From Streptomyces sp. NBC_01428 (GTDB lineage Bacteria; Actinomycetota; Actinomycetes; Streptomycetales; Streptomycetaceae), in the NCBI RefSeq assembly GCF_036231965.1, contig NZ_CP109499.1, positions 7,998,001 to 8,062,000 of the forward strand: a stretch of DNA of 64,000 nucleotides. Direction: 5' to 3'. Under the pieces are notes generated by a model that did no database searches, was not told the origin of the DNA, and was given only the letters and a program-made list of their open reading frames with translations. This document shows positions 25,422-33,809 of this stretch, in pieces. The translations under genes and the position numbers were made by a program. Within the stretch, counting starts at the first letter, position 1. Each line of letters begins with the position of its first letter.

Positions 25422-25871
25422 ATGCGATTCAACCGTTCCGTCCTGGTGGCCGGTGCCTCGGCCGCGCTGCTGATGGGGGCCTCGACCGCACTGGCGGCGC
25501 CCGCCTCGGCCGCGCCCAACACCACACCGCAGAAGGTCTGTGGCAGCGCGTACAAGACGGTGAACTCGGCCGCCATCGGGTCCCAGGGCACCGTCTACCT
25601 GACGTACAACGCGTCCAACGGCAAGAACTGCGTCACGACCATCCGCAACAGCCCCGGCACCGCCGTGGACATGTCCGCGTGGGTCTACGTCTCCGACACG
25701 GGCGTGGGCGACGACGACTACGGGCAGTTCACGTCGTACGCCGGACCGACGTACGTGTACGGCAAGGGTCACTGCATCGACTGGGGCGGTCAGATCAAGA
25801 ACGTGTACACCCAGATCTCCGGCTCCAACTGCGGCGCCTTCAAGGAGCAGCGCGTCACCTTCACGCGCTGA
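25422..25871 (+). CDS. sapA: spore-associated protein A-like secreted protein
   Basis: Secreted protein of 149 aa, about 118 after cleavage. It has a Sec signal peptide (MRFNRSVLVAGASAALLMGA, cleavage near ASA-AP at about residue 31). The mature part carries four or so cysteines and the blocks GTVYLTYNASNGKNCVTTIR and GKGHCIDWGGQI, the pattern recalled for Streptomyces spore-associated protein A. The ATG has an AAGGGGGAAA ribosome site. It stands alone, followed by two strong hairpins. SapA is known from spore coats, but its molecular role is not established. Confidence 0.85.
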   Translation: MRFNRSVLVAGASAALLMGASTALAAPASAAPNTTPQKVCGSAYKTVNSAAIGSQGTVYLTYNASNGKNCVTTIRNSPGTAVDMSAWVYVSDTGVGDDDYGQFTSYAGPTYVYGKGHCIDWGGQIKNVYTQISGSNCGAFKEQRVTFTR

Positions 25872-25881
25872 CCCGCGGCTT

Positions 25882-25916
25882 CGCGCGGCCACCGCGGACA
25901 TCCCGGTGGCCGCGCG
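25882..25916 (+). terminator. hairpin after sapA-like gene
   Basis: Perfect 13-base stem CGCGCGGCCACCG with its complement at 25904-25916 around a nine-base loop, 10 bases after the sapA stop. Typical GC-rich actinomycete terminator without a U-tract. Confidence 0.75.
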
Positions 25917-25925
25917 GGGACGCCC

Positions 25926-25969
25926 GGACTCGCCCCGGCGGACTCACCGAGTTCCGCCGGGGCGAGTCC
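25926..25969 (+). terminator. second hairpin after sapA-like gene
   Basis: Perfect 17-base stem beginning GGACTCGCCCCGGCGGA (25926-25942) with its complement at 25953-25969 and a ten-base loop, directly after the first hairpin. The two form a tandem terminator insulating the downstream PadR gene. Confidence 0.75.
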
Positions 25970-26038
25970 CTTGCGCGGTGTGCCGCGGCGCACGGCCGGC
26001 CGTCGGGCGGTGTCCCGGGCGCTCCCTAGGATGACCCC

Positions 26039-26581
26039 ATGTCACTCCCGCACGCGATCCTCACCGCCCTGCTCGAGAAGCCCTCGTCGGGCCTCGGGCT
26101 GACCCGGCGGTTCGACAGGTCGATCGGCTACTTCTGGTCGGCGACGCACCAGCAGATCTATCGCGAGCTGGGAAAGCTGGAGGCGGAGGGCTACATCCGG
26201 GAGCTGCCCTCGGAACAGCCGGCCCGGGGCCAGAAGAAGAGCTACGAGGTCCTGCCCGCGGGCCGCGCCGAACTCGCCCGGTGGACGGCCGTCTCGCAGG
26301 ACCCCAAACCGCTGCGCGACACCATGCTGCTGCGGCTGCGCGCCGCGGCCGTCGTCGGCACCGAGGGCGTCGAGGCGGACCTGCGCCGCCATCTCGCCCT
26401 GCACCGGACCCAGTTGGCCGAGTACGAGGAGATCCAGGAGCGGGACTTCCCGCCGGGAAAGGACACTCCCGAGGACCGGCTGCGCCACCTCGTCCTGCGC
26501 GCGGGCATCGACCTGGAGACCTTCTGGACCCAGTGGCTGACCCACGCGATCGAGGAGTTCGCCGAGCTGGACGGGGCCTGA
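26039..26581 (+). CDS. PadR-family transcriptional regulator
   Basis: PadR regulator of 180 aa: N-terminal winged helix (MSLPHAILTALLEKPSSGLG, then FWSATHQQIYRELGKLEAEG) and a C-terminal helical dimerisation domain (Vir/AphA-like) from about residue 95. TAGGAT lies six bases before the ATG (26027-26032) and there is no ribosome site, so the mRNA is probably leaderless. It is flanked by hairpins and shares no operon. Its targets are not evident; PadR proteins often control adjacent efflux genes, but none is here. Confidence 0.92.
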   Translation: MSLPHAILTALLEKPSSGLGLTRRFDRSIGYFWSATHQQIYRELGKLEAEGYIRELPSEQPARGQKKSYEVLPAGRAELARWTAVSQDPKPLRDTMLLRLRAAAVVGTEGVEADLRRHLALHRTQLAEYEEIQERDFPPGKDTPEDRLRHLVLRAGIDLETFWTQWLTHAIEEFAELDGA

Positions 26582-26615
26582 GGCCCGCCGTCCGGGCGAC
26601 GGCAGGCCCGGACGA

Positions 26616-26638
26616 CCGCCGGCGACGTGAGCCGGCGG
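26616..26638 (+). terminator. hairpin between convergent padR and anchored-protein genes
   Basis: CCGCCGGC and GCCGGCGG, an eight-base perfect stem with a seven-base loop, 35 bases after the PadR stop and before the end of the convergent gene at 26674. Probably bidirectional. Confidence 0.55.
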
Positions 26639-26673
26639 GGCGGTCGCCCGGTGCCGTGGACCTCGGAGTCCGG

Positions 26674-27219
26674 TCAGAGGCGGTGGGGCTTGGAGCGGCG
26701 GCGCAGGAACCAGGCCGCCGCCACCGTGCCGGTCACGACCAGGGCCGCGCCTCCGGCGACGGTGACCGTGCCGTAGTCCTTCACGGCACCGCCGAGACCG
26801 CCCATGACGCCGCGTGACGGCGAGGCCGAGGCGGTCGCCGAGATCGTGGGGGTCGAGGGGGCCGAGACGATGATGGACTGGGTGCCCGCCGTCGAGCCGT
26901 CCCCGCACACCACGATGACCGTGTACGTGCCGGCGCCCACGCCCGTCCAGGACGCGGACTGACTGGTGCTGGTGCCCGTGAGCGACATCTGCCGCCCCTG
27001 CGCGAAGTTGGCCTGTCCGCTGGAGAGCAGCGACGCGTTGCCGAAGCTGCTGCCGTTGCTCGGACAGGCGCTGGTGGTGACCGAGACCGAGGTACCGCTG
27101 GTGCTCACCGAGATCCCGGAACCCCATGCGACGGCCGCAGGAGCGGCCAGGGTGAGCGGAAGCGCAGCGGCGGCGGCCACGGTCAGGCCCGAACGGAGAA
27201 GTGTCTGAGTGGTACGCAT
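26674..27219 (-). CDS. secreted, C-terminally membrane-anchored protein
   Basis: Hypothetical surface protein of 181 aa. It has a Sec signal peptide (MRTTQTLLRSGLTVAAAAA, cleaved near AAPAAVA), a Ser/Thr-rich mature region with two cysteines (TSACPSNGSSFGNAS and VIVVCGDGS) and a Ser/Thr/Pro linker. A C-terminal membrane helix (about 152-174) ends in RRRSKPHRL. This resembles a sorting-type tail but no LPxTG is visible, so it is probably a simple anchor. A GGAGGGC ribosome site supports the ATG at 27217-27219. I recognise no family; function unknown. Its neighbours are other exported proteins. Confidence 0.75.
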   Translation of the reverse strand: MRTTQTLLRSGLTVAAAAALPLTLAAPAAVAWGSGISVSTSGTSVSVTTSACPSNGSSFGNASLLSSGQANFAQGRQMSLTGTSTSQSASWTGVGAGTYTVIVVCGDGSTAGTQSIIVSAPSTPTISATASASPSRGVMGGLGGAVKDYGTVTVAGGAALVVTGTVAAAWFLRRRSKPHRL

Positions 27220-27440
27220 AGGAACTGCCCTCCAGCGGCACGGTTGGCGGTACTTCCCATGCGCCGCCGAGGATCGGAAGGCCCGTGCTGCCTCAGGGAG
27301 AGCAAAAGCGCCCCGGGCCCGGCCCGCACGCGGGCGGGGACCGGGCAGGTGACGGATTCCATCGTCCGGCGGACCGCGGAGGGTGTTTCCGCCCCGGCCG
27401 CCCGGCGAAGATCCGCACCCGCCGGGGTGGTGCGCGGGTC

Positions 27441-28424
27441 TCAGCTCCCGGTCGTCACGGAGCGCTCCGCGGAGAAGCCGCCCCAGGTGCCGTCGGGCAG
27501 CTTCGCCCTGAGGCGGACCCGGTGGGCCGCGCCGGCCTCCCGGCCCACGTAGAAGCTGTAGGTGGCGGTGCCGTGGGGCGGGTTGCCACCCCAGACGAGC
27601 GAGGTCGCGGCGTGCCCGTCGAGATGGATCTGGTACTCGCTGATCACCCCGTCCACCGCGGGCGCGATCCAGGCCAGGTCGATGTAGTACGCCCCGTCCG
27701 CCCGGTGGGTCGTCGCGCGGAAGGCGCTCGGCGCCGTGCTCCTGCCGTCGTCGGAACCCGGCGCGGTGGTGAGCCGGACGGTCTCGCTCGCCGGCGAGGT
27801 GTTGTCCGCCGCGTCGCGGGCGCGCACGGTGAAGGCGTAGGCCGTGCCGGGCCGCAGTCCCGTGACCACGGTCGCCGTCTGCGCGCCGCCGACGCTGTGG
27901 ATCTTCGACGTGCCCTGGTAGACGTCGTACGAGGCCACGCCGCCCTTGTCCGTCGACCGGGTCCACGACAGCTGGACCGCCCGGCTGCCGACCGCCTTGC
28001 CGTGCGGCCCGCCGGGGCGGGTGGGCGGCGTGCGGTCGGCCGCGACCGCGGCCGGGGTGGTGGCCCGCACCCGTTTGCTCGCCGGCCCGAGGGCCCCCGC
28101 GGCGTTCCGCGCCCGGACCGTGAAGACGTAGGCGGTGGACGGTTCGAGCCGGGTGACGTCCACCATGTGCTCCGAGCCGGGGACCTCGTCGACCACGGTG
28201 TTGCCGCGGTACACCGCGTAGTGGGTGACGGGCGGGTCCTCGGTGGCCAGGTTCCACATGACGTGCACGCTGGTCGCGCTGCCCGCCGCGGCGGTCACGC
28301 CGAGCGGCGCCGCGGGCAGCCGCTCGCCCTGCTCCGCCGACGGCGCGCCCCATCCGCAGGAGGAGAGCACGAACAGCGCGCCGCACACCAGCACGCGCAG
28401 GACGGTGGGGGGAACGCCTCGCAC
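27441..28424 (-). CDS. fibronectin type III domain lipoprotein
   Basis: Lipoprotein of 327 aa: signal peptide with lipobox LSSC (Cys 23), then two clear fibronectin type III domains (first with HYAVYRGNTVVDEVPGSE and TAYVFTVRARNAAG, second with SYDVYQGTSKIHSVGG and TAYAFTVRARDAADN). A third, diverged FnIII-like region (YYIDLAWIAPAVDGVISEY) ends in PDGTWGGFSAERSVTT. The start is GTG at 28422-28424 with an AGGGAAGG site. FnIII repeats in actinomycetes usually space carbohydrate-active modules; here they are free-standing, so binding or scaffolding on the outer membrane face is likely. It diverges from a chitosanase gene. Confidence 0.85.
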   Translation of the reverse strand: MRGVPPTVLRVLVCGALFVLSSCGWGAPSAEQGERLPAAPLGVTAAAGSATSVHVMWNLATEDPPVTHYAVYRGNTVVDEVPGSEHMVDVTRLEPSTAYVFTVRARNAAGALGPASKRVRATTPAAVAADRTPPTRPGGPHGKAVGSRAVQLSWTRSTDKGGVASYDVYQGTSKIHSVGGAQTATVVTGLRPGTAYAFTVRARDAADNTSPASETVRLTTAPGSDDGRSTAPSAFRATTHRADGAYYIDLAWIAPAVDGVISEYQIHLDGHAATSLVWGGNPPHGTATYSFYVGREAGAAHRVRLRAKLPDGTWGGFSAERSVTTGS

Positions 28425-28832
28425 GGGGTCGCCTTCCCTCGACGGGATTGGTCTGTACCTATAAGACACGGCTGACGCGGCCACATCAAGAGGGGTGACG
28501 GGTCGATGGCCGGAGCGTGGCGGAGGTACGTATGCTGATCCTTGACGCGGCCTGAACTCGCCCCGCTATCAGGGGAGTTCCTGCCCACGGCGCGGACCCG
28601 CTGTCGTCGCTGATCCCGCGCCGGCGCGTGCGGTCGAGTGGCCGGAGCCCTCTGCGGCTCGGGCCCTCGGCCGTGCGGCTCCCGCCGGGAACCTGCCGCC
28701 ACGCCCCTGATCCGCCACCTCGGATCCGAGGGCGCGCGTGCATCGTCCGGCCCCCCTCCGGTGGACGCACCGTCAGAGGCCCACCACATTGGGGCAGGTG
28801 ACTCCGTGTCCCCCAGGAGAGGGTCTCCCATC
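28425..28832. other. 408-base divergent region between FnIII lipoprotein and chitosanase
   Basis: Shared promoter region. On the minus strand TTGATG (28484-28489) and TTATAG (28459-28464) are 19 bases apart. On the plus strand TTGACG (28542-28547) is followed 18 bases later by CTATCA. A bulged hairpin with AACTCGCCCC and GGGGAGTT arms lies near 28555-28580. A degenerate dre-like site is listed separately. No small gene seen. Confidence 0.45.
28447..28462. promoter_or_regulatory. possible degenerate DasR/HutC-type site
   Basis: ATTGGTCTGTACCTAT shares TGGTCT and ACC with the site at 13246 and with the recalled dre consensus, but deviates at the centre and right end. It overlaps the putative -10 of the FnIII lipoprotein gene. 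Control of a chitosanase neighbour by an aminosugar regulator would make sense; evidence is weak. Confidence 0.3.
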
Positions 28833-29540
28833 GTGCGTGTCCAGTCGCTGACGCTGGCCGCGGCCGCCGCCGCCCTGCTCGCCTCCGCCCCGGCGGCGCT
28901 GCCCTCGGCCCCCGCGGCCGGCCCCTCCGGCAGCCGAGCCCCCGCGGTCCGGGAGGGCGCCGTCGGGGCCGCCGACCTGCTGGCGAAGACGCGCGACTGC
29001 GCCGCCGTCTCCAGGGGGCGCTACCGCACGGACGACGGCACCCCCGCCGAGATCCCGGTCTGCGGCACCGGGAGCGCCGTCTTCTGGAAGGCCGACATGG
29101 ACATCGACTGCGACGGCAGGCCGGGCGGCCTGTGCAACGACCGCACCGACCCGCTCTTCTCCGACAGCACGGCCTTCCAGCAGTCCGACGGCCGCTACCT
29201 GAGCGCCGAGACCCTGCCCTACATCGTCGTCCCGGCGGCCAGCGGCATCTGGAACCACCGGGACCACGGCATCGGAGCCGGCTCGGTCGCCGCCGTGATC
29301 TACCGCGACCGCGTCCAGTACGCCGTCGTCGGCGACACCGGCCCGAGCGACATCATCGGTGAGGCCTCGTACGCGACGGCCAAGGCCCTCGGGATCCGCC
29401 CCGACCCGCGCGGTGGCGGCACCCCGTCCGGTGTCACCTACATCGTCTTCAAGAACTCCCGGGTCTCACCCATCGAGGACCACGCCGCGGCGGTGACGGC
29501 GGGGGAGCGGCTGGCCCGGACGTTCGTGAGCGGCGGCTGA
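28833..29540 (+). CDS. GH75-family chitosanase
   Basis: Secreted glycoside hydrolase of family 75, cleaving chitosan. The 235-aa product has a signal peptide (VRVQSLTLAAAAAALLASAP, cleaved near SAPAAG) and the family core VFWKADMDIDCDGRPGG, whose acidic residues include the likely catalytic Asp, then CNDRTDPLF and YAVVGDTGPSDIIGEAS with a second conserved acid. The GTG at 28833 lies nine bases after AGGAGAGGG; longer open frames upstream lack a signal. It diverges from a FnIII lipoprotein gene. Family assignment is firm; induction by chitosan or glucosamine is plausible but not shown. Confidence 0.9.
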   Translation: MRVQSLTLAAAAAALLASAPAALPSAPAAGPSGSRAPAVREGAVGAADLLAKTRDCAAVSRGRYRTDDGTPAEIPVCGTGSAVFWKADMDIDCDGRPGGLCNDRTDPLFSDSTAFQQSDGRYLSAETLPYIVVPAASGIWNHRDHGIGAGSVAAVIYRDRVQYAVVGDTGPSDIIGEASYATAKALGIRPDPRGGGTPSGVTYIVFKNSRVSPIEDHAAAVTAGERLARTFVSGG

Positions 29541-29654
29541 GTTCACCAGTGCATCCCAACCGGCAGCTTGGTGAGAGGTGTTGATCCTCATGACGTCGCT
29601 CCTCGCGGCGATGGGCTCGTCGGTCGGTGGGCGGTGTCCGGGGCGGACGGGTCG

Positions 29655-30419
29655 TCAGACGGCGGCCCAGCCGTTGTCCACGGGGAGGATCACGCCGTTG
29701 ATGTTGCTCGCGGCGTCCGAGGCCAGGAACACGATGGCGGCCGCCTGCTCCTCGGCCTCGGCGGCCCTGCCGACGTTGCCCATGTACGGGGCGAGGGCGG
29801 CCGGCCCGTGGGCGCCCGCCTCGACGTCCACGGTGATCGCGGTCCTGGTGCCGCCCGGGGCGACCGCGTTGGTGCGGATGCCCTGGTCCCGGTACATCAC
29901 GGCCAGCGACTTGGTGAGCCCCACGACGCCGTGCTTCGAGGCGGTGTAAGCGGCTCCGGCGGCGCTCCCGCGCAGGCTCGCCTCGGAGGCGGTGTTCACG
30001 ATGGCACCCCGGCCCGCGGCCAGCATGTGCGGCAGTACGGAGCGGGCCAGCAGGAAGGGGGCCGTCAGGTTGACCCGGATCACCCGCTCCCACTCCGCGT
30101 CGCTCACCTCGGCCACCGCCGACATGCGGTCCATGATCCCGGCGTTGTTCACCAGCACGTCGACGCCCCCGAACCGCTCCACCGCCGTGGCCGTCACGCG
30201 GTCGACGACGGCCTGTTCACTCAGGTCGCCCGTGACCGGCACGGCGGTGCCGCCCGCCGCCTCGATCTCCGCCACGACGGCCGCGGCACCCTCGGGGTTC
30301 AGATCGGCCACGACCACACGCGCCCCGTGGGCCGCGAACGCGAGCGCGGCGGCACGGCCGATGCCCGAGCCCGCGCCCGTGACGATGACGCTGCGGCCGT
30401 CCGGTCCCGTGGTGGTCAT
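29655..30419 (-). CDS. SDR-family oxidoreductase
   Basis: Classical short-chain dehydrogenase, 254 aa: TGAGSGIG cofactor motif (about 14-21), DLN acidic residue favouring NAD(H), NNAG, catalytic Ser in NTASEASLRG, and Y-T-A-S-K (YxxxK) in AAYTASKHGVVGL. The C-terminus FLASDAASNINGVILPVDNG is typical of FabG/Gno-like enzymes. Substrate unknown. It is divergent from a TetR gene with a 27-base two-part inverted repeat between them, so it is probably the main target of that regulator. Confidence 0.93.
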   Translation of the reverse strand: MTTTGPDGRSVIVTGAGSGIGRAAALAFAAHGARVVVADLNPEGAAAVVAEIEAAGGTAVPVTGDLSEQAVVDRVTATAVERFGGVDVLVNNAGIMDRMSAVAEVSDAEWERVIRVNLTAPFLLARSVLPHMLAAGRGAIVNTASEASLRGSAAGAAYTASKHGVVGLTKSLAVMYRDQGIRTNAVAPGGTRTAITVDVEAGAHGPAALAPYMGNVGRAAEAEEQAAAIVFLASDAASNINGVILPVDNGWAAV

Positions 30420-30478
30420 GACGTTCTCCCTGAGGTACGTACGAGGGTGCGGCGGAGGTGCCGCGCGGTAACAGTACG

Positions 30479-30505
30479 ACTTAATGTCGCTGAATGACAG
30501 AAAGT
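30479..30505. promoter_or_regulatory. probable TetR operator between SDR and tetR
   Basis: ACTTnnTGTC, seven bases, GACAnnAAGT: a 27-base inverted repeat in which eight of the ten positions per arm match. AT-rich, in the middle of the divergent promoter region. TAGACT at 30529-30534 may be the -10 of the tetR gene. Confidence 0.6.
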
Positions 30506-30585
30506 CCGGGAGGCGGCGGGGAGATCGCTAGACTCGGGCCCCGCTCCCGGCCCCGGGCGGCGGACGCGGATCCGAGGAGTCAGCG

Positions 30586-31248
30586 GTGTCGGACGGTTCG
30601 AACGGCGAACACGCGGGACGGGGGCGCGGCCGCACCGGCCGGCCACCGCTCACCGACGAGCGCAGGGCCGCGTTCCGCCAGGAGATCGCCCGTGCGGCGG
30701 TGGAACTCTTCGTCGACCAGGGCGTCACCGCCACCACCGGGGAGCAGATCGCCCAGGCCGTCGGCGTCTCGTCGCGGACCCTGTGGCGCTACTTCCCGAG
30801 CAAGGAGAGCTGCGTCAGCCCGCTGTTCGCCGCCGGGATCGACGCGATCGCCGCGGCCCTGCGGGCCTGGCCCGAGGGCGGCCCGCTGGAGGACGCACTG
30901 GAACGCGCCACGAGCGGCGAGGGCCTGATGCCGCTCCCGCAGTTGCCGAGGGTCCGCGCACTGCTGCGGCTCACCCGCACCGAACCCGGACTGCGGGCCG
31001 TCTGGCTCCAGGCCCACGACGACGCCGAACCGGCATTCGCCCGCGCCCTCGCCGACCGGGCCGGGCTCACCGCCGTGGACCTGCGCTCGGAGATCCAGGC
31101 GGCCATGCTCAACGCGGCGCTGCGCGCGGCGGTGGAACACGACGCCTGGCGCACCGACGCCGACGGGTCCAGCCTCGCGAGCACGCACTCCGAGGTGACC
31201 GCGACCGTCCGGTCGGCCCTCGGCGTGGTGGCGCGAGGGATCTCCTGA
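30586..31248 (+). CDS. TetR-family transcriptional regulator
   Basis: TetR regulator of 220 aa. A short basic/Gly tail precedes the helix-turn-helix (about residues 25-70: VELFVDQGVTATTGEQIAQA and VSSRTLWRYFPSKESCV). The C-terminal ligand domain is helical, with LEDALERATSGEGLMPLPQLP and RTEPGLRAVWLQAHDDAEPAF. The GTG start has a GAGGAG site at 30574-30579. It is divergent from the SDR gene and likely represses both through the 27-base repeat at 30479. Ligand unknown. Confidence 0.93.
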   Translation: MSDGSNGEHAGRGRGRTGRPPLTDERRAAFRQEIARAAVELFVDQGVTATTGEQIAQAVGVSSRTLWRYFPSKESCVSPLFAAGIDAIAAALRAWPEGGPLEDALERATSGEGLMPLPQLPRVRALLRLTRTEPGLRAVWLQAHDDAEPAFARALADRAGLTAVDLRSEIQAAMLNAALRAAVEHDAWRTDADGSSLASTHSEVTATVRSALGVVARGIS

Positions 31249-31282
31249 CCCGGGGCGCCGAATCGCCGGACACGGCGACAGT

Positions 31283-31304
31283 CGCGACGGTGGGCTCCGT
31301 CGCG
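31283..31304. terminator. bidirectional hairpin between tetR and dhaM
   Basis: CGCGACGG and CCGTCGCG, an eight-base perfect stem with a six-base loop in the 95-base gap between convergent genes. Confidence 0.6.
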
Positions 31305-31343
31305 GCTGCCGGGACACCTCGGACTCTCCGGGGCGAGCCGTCC

Positions 31344-31770
31344 TCACTCCTTGCGGTAGCCGTACGCCTCCGCTGCCGCCGCCTCCACCGCGGCGAGGTC
31401 GCCGCCCGCCGACGCCGTGACCACAGCCGCCACCGCGCCCTCGACGAACGGGGCGTCCACCAGGCGGGTGTTGTCGGGGAGTTCGTCGCCTTCGGCGAGC
31501 AGCGCCTTGACCGTCAGCACGGCGCTGCCCAGGTCCATGAGCACGGCCACGCCGGCGCCCCCGTCCACGGAGGCGGCCGCCGCGGCGATGAGTTCCGAAC
31601 TGGTGCCGAGACCGCCGTCCGTCGTGCCGCCCGCCGCGGCGACGGGAGCAGTCGTGCCGCCACCGGCCAGGCCCGTCGCCAGTTCGGCGACGGACGACGC
31701 GACGGCGGCACTGTGCGAGACCAGCACGATGCCCACGAGCGATCCCGTGGTCCCGGAGGTGTTCGCGGTG

Positions 31771-31778
<8 letters not shown>
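31344..31778 (-). CDS. dhaM: dihydroxyacetone kinase phosphotransferase subunit DhaM
   Basis: EIIA-mannose-like phosphoryl carrier, 144 aa, which passes phosphate from the PTS to the ADP held by DhaL. The conserved histidine is in IVLVSHS (His 22). MDLGSAVLTVKALL and LVDAPFVEGAVAAVVTAS are typical of DhaM. Only the EIIA domain is present, without the HPr and EI-like extensions of enterobacterial DhaM, as in Gram-positive enzymes. It overlaps the end of dhaL by eight bases and is the last gene of a dhaK-dhaL-dhaM operon. Confidence 0.95.
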
Positions 31779-32370
<592 letters not shown>

Positions 32371-32452
32371 GGAATCTCCTTGCGTGGTACGGAAAGTGAC
32401 CTGGAGCCGGCCGGTTGACCTCCGGTGACGGCCGACTGCGTGTTGACCGCGT

Positions 32453-33445
32453 TCACACGCCCCAGCGCAGGCCCGGCGTCTTCACCGGTGCGTCCCACAG
32501 GCGCAGCAGCTCCTCGTCGACCTGGCACAGCGTCACCGAGGCACCGGCCATGTCCAGCGAGGTCACGTAGTTGCCGACCAGCGTGCGGGCCACCGCGACG
32601 CCGCGCTCCGTCAGGACGCGCTGCACCTCGGCGTTGAAGCCGTACAGCTCCAGCAGGGGAGTGGCGCCCATGCCGTTCACCAGGACCAGCACCGGGTTGC
32701 GCGGCGTGAGGTCCTCCAGGATCGCCTGCACGGAGAAGTCGGCGATCTCCCGCGAGGTCATCATCGCGCGCCGTTCCCGTCCCGGCTCGCCGTGGATGCC
32801 GACGCCGAGCTCCAGCTCCCCGGCCGGCAGGTCGAAGGTCGGGCTGCCCTTGGCCGGGGTCGTGCAGGCGGCGAGGGCGACGCCGAAACTGCGCGAGTTC
32901 TCGTTGACCTGCGTGGCCAGTGCCTGGACGCGGTCGAGAGGGGCGCCCTCCTCGGCGGCGGCGCCGGCGATCTTCTCGACGAACAGGGTGGCGCCCGTGC
33001 CGCGACGGCCGGCCGTGTACAGGCTGTCGGTGACCGCCACGTCGTCGTTGACGAGCACCTTGGCGATCTGGATGCCCTCGTCCTCGGCCAGCTCGGCCGC
33101 CATGTCGAAGTTCAGGACGTCACCGGTGTAGTTCTTCACGATGAAGAGCACTCCGGCGCCGCTGTTCACGGCCGCCGCGGCCCGCAGCATCTGGTCCGGC
33201 ACCGGTGACGTGAAGACCTCGCCGGGACAGGCCGCGGACAGCATGCCGGGTCCCACGAACCCCCCGTGCAGCGGCTCGTGCCCGGAACCGCCGCCGGAGA
33301 CGAGGCCCACCTTTCCCGCGACCGGGGCGTCCCGGCGGACGATCACGCGGTTCTCTACGTCCACCGTCAGCTCGGGATGGGCGGCCGCCATGCCCCGCAG
33401 CGCGTCCGCGACCACCGTCTCCGCCACGTTGATGAGCATCTTCAT
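32453..33445 (-). CDS. dhaK: dihydroxyacetone kinase substrate-binding subunit DhaK
   Basis: DhaK subunit, 330 aa, binding dihydroxyacetone covalently as a hemiaminal. The binding histidine falls at residue 218 in GVGIHGEPG, the same number recalled for E. coli DhaK. SGGGSGHEPLH (about 50-60) and VKNYTGDVLNFDMA are further active-site blocks. The ATG at 33443-33445 follows an AGGAGG site; a longer open frame upstream is spurious. First gene of dhaKLM. No DhaR-type activator is adjacent, so control is probably elsewhere. Confidence 0.96.
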   Translation of the reverse strand: MKMLINVAETVVADALRGMAAAHPELTVDVENRVIVRRDAPVAGKVGLVSGGGSGHEPLHGGFVGPGMLSAACPGEVFTSPVPDQMLRAAAAVNSGAGVLFIVKNYTGDVLNFDMAAELAEDEGIQIAKVLVNDDVAVTDSLYTAGRRGTGATLFVEKIAGAAAEEGAPLDRVQALATQVNENSRSFGVALAACTTPAKGSPTFDLPAGELELGVGIHGEPGRERRAMMTSREIADFSVQAILEDLTPRNPVLVLVNGMGATPLLELYGFNAEVQRVLTERGVAVARTLVGNYVTSLDMAGASVTLCQVDEELLRLWDAPVKTPGLRWGV

Positions 33446-33809
33446 GGGAACCTCCTGGTGAGAAGAGTCGCTGGGCTCCTTCTCCCATAATGCCCACGTT
33501 TGGGGCGGGTCCGTCGGTCGGCGGCCGCGGCGCGGCCCCGCTCGGGCCGACGCGGGCCGGAGACGACCGGCCCCGCCCGCCGCGAACGCGCCCGACCGGC
33601 CGGTCGTCCCGGCCGGCGAGCGGATCGGCGGTGCGAGGAGCTCACCCTCGGAAGTATCGGCGCTCGGGCGGCGATGGTCACGTGCGCGGACGTCCTTCGG
33701 TGCACGCGGCGCACCCCGGCATCGGTCCGGCACGCTTCCGGTGCCCCGTCTTCGCATCCGGCGCGTGAGACGCGTCCGGCGCGCGCGGGCCAGTCGTCCG
33801 GACCGGTCC
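33446..33809. other. 364-base gap upstream of dhaK
   Basis: Holds the dhaKLM promoter and the 3' flank of the upstream acyl-CoA dehydrogenase gene. GGCATTATGGG on the minus strand about 45 bases before dhaK may supply a -10-like sequence. No palindrome or small gene that I would defend. Confidence 0.5.
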
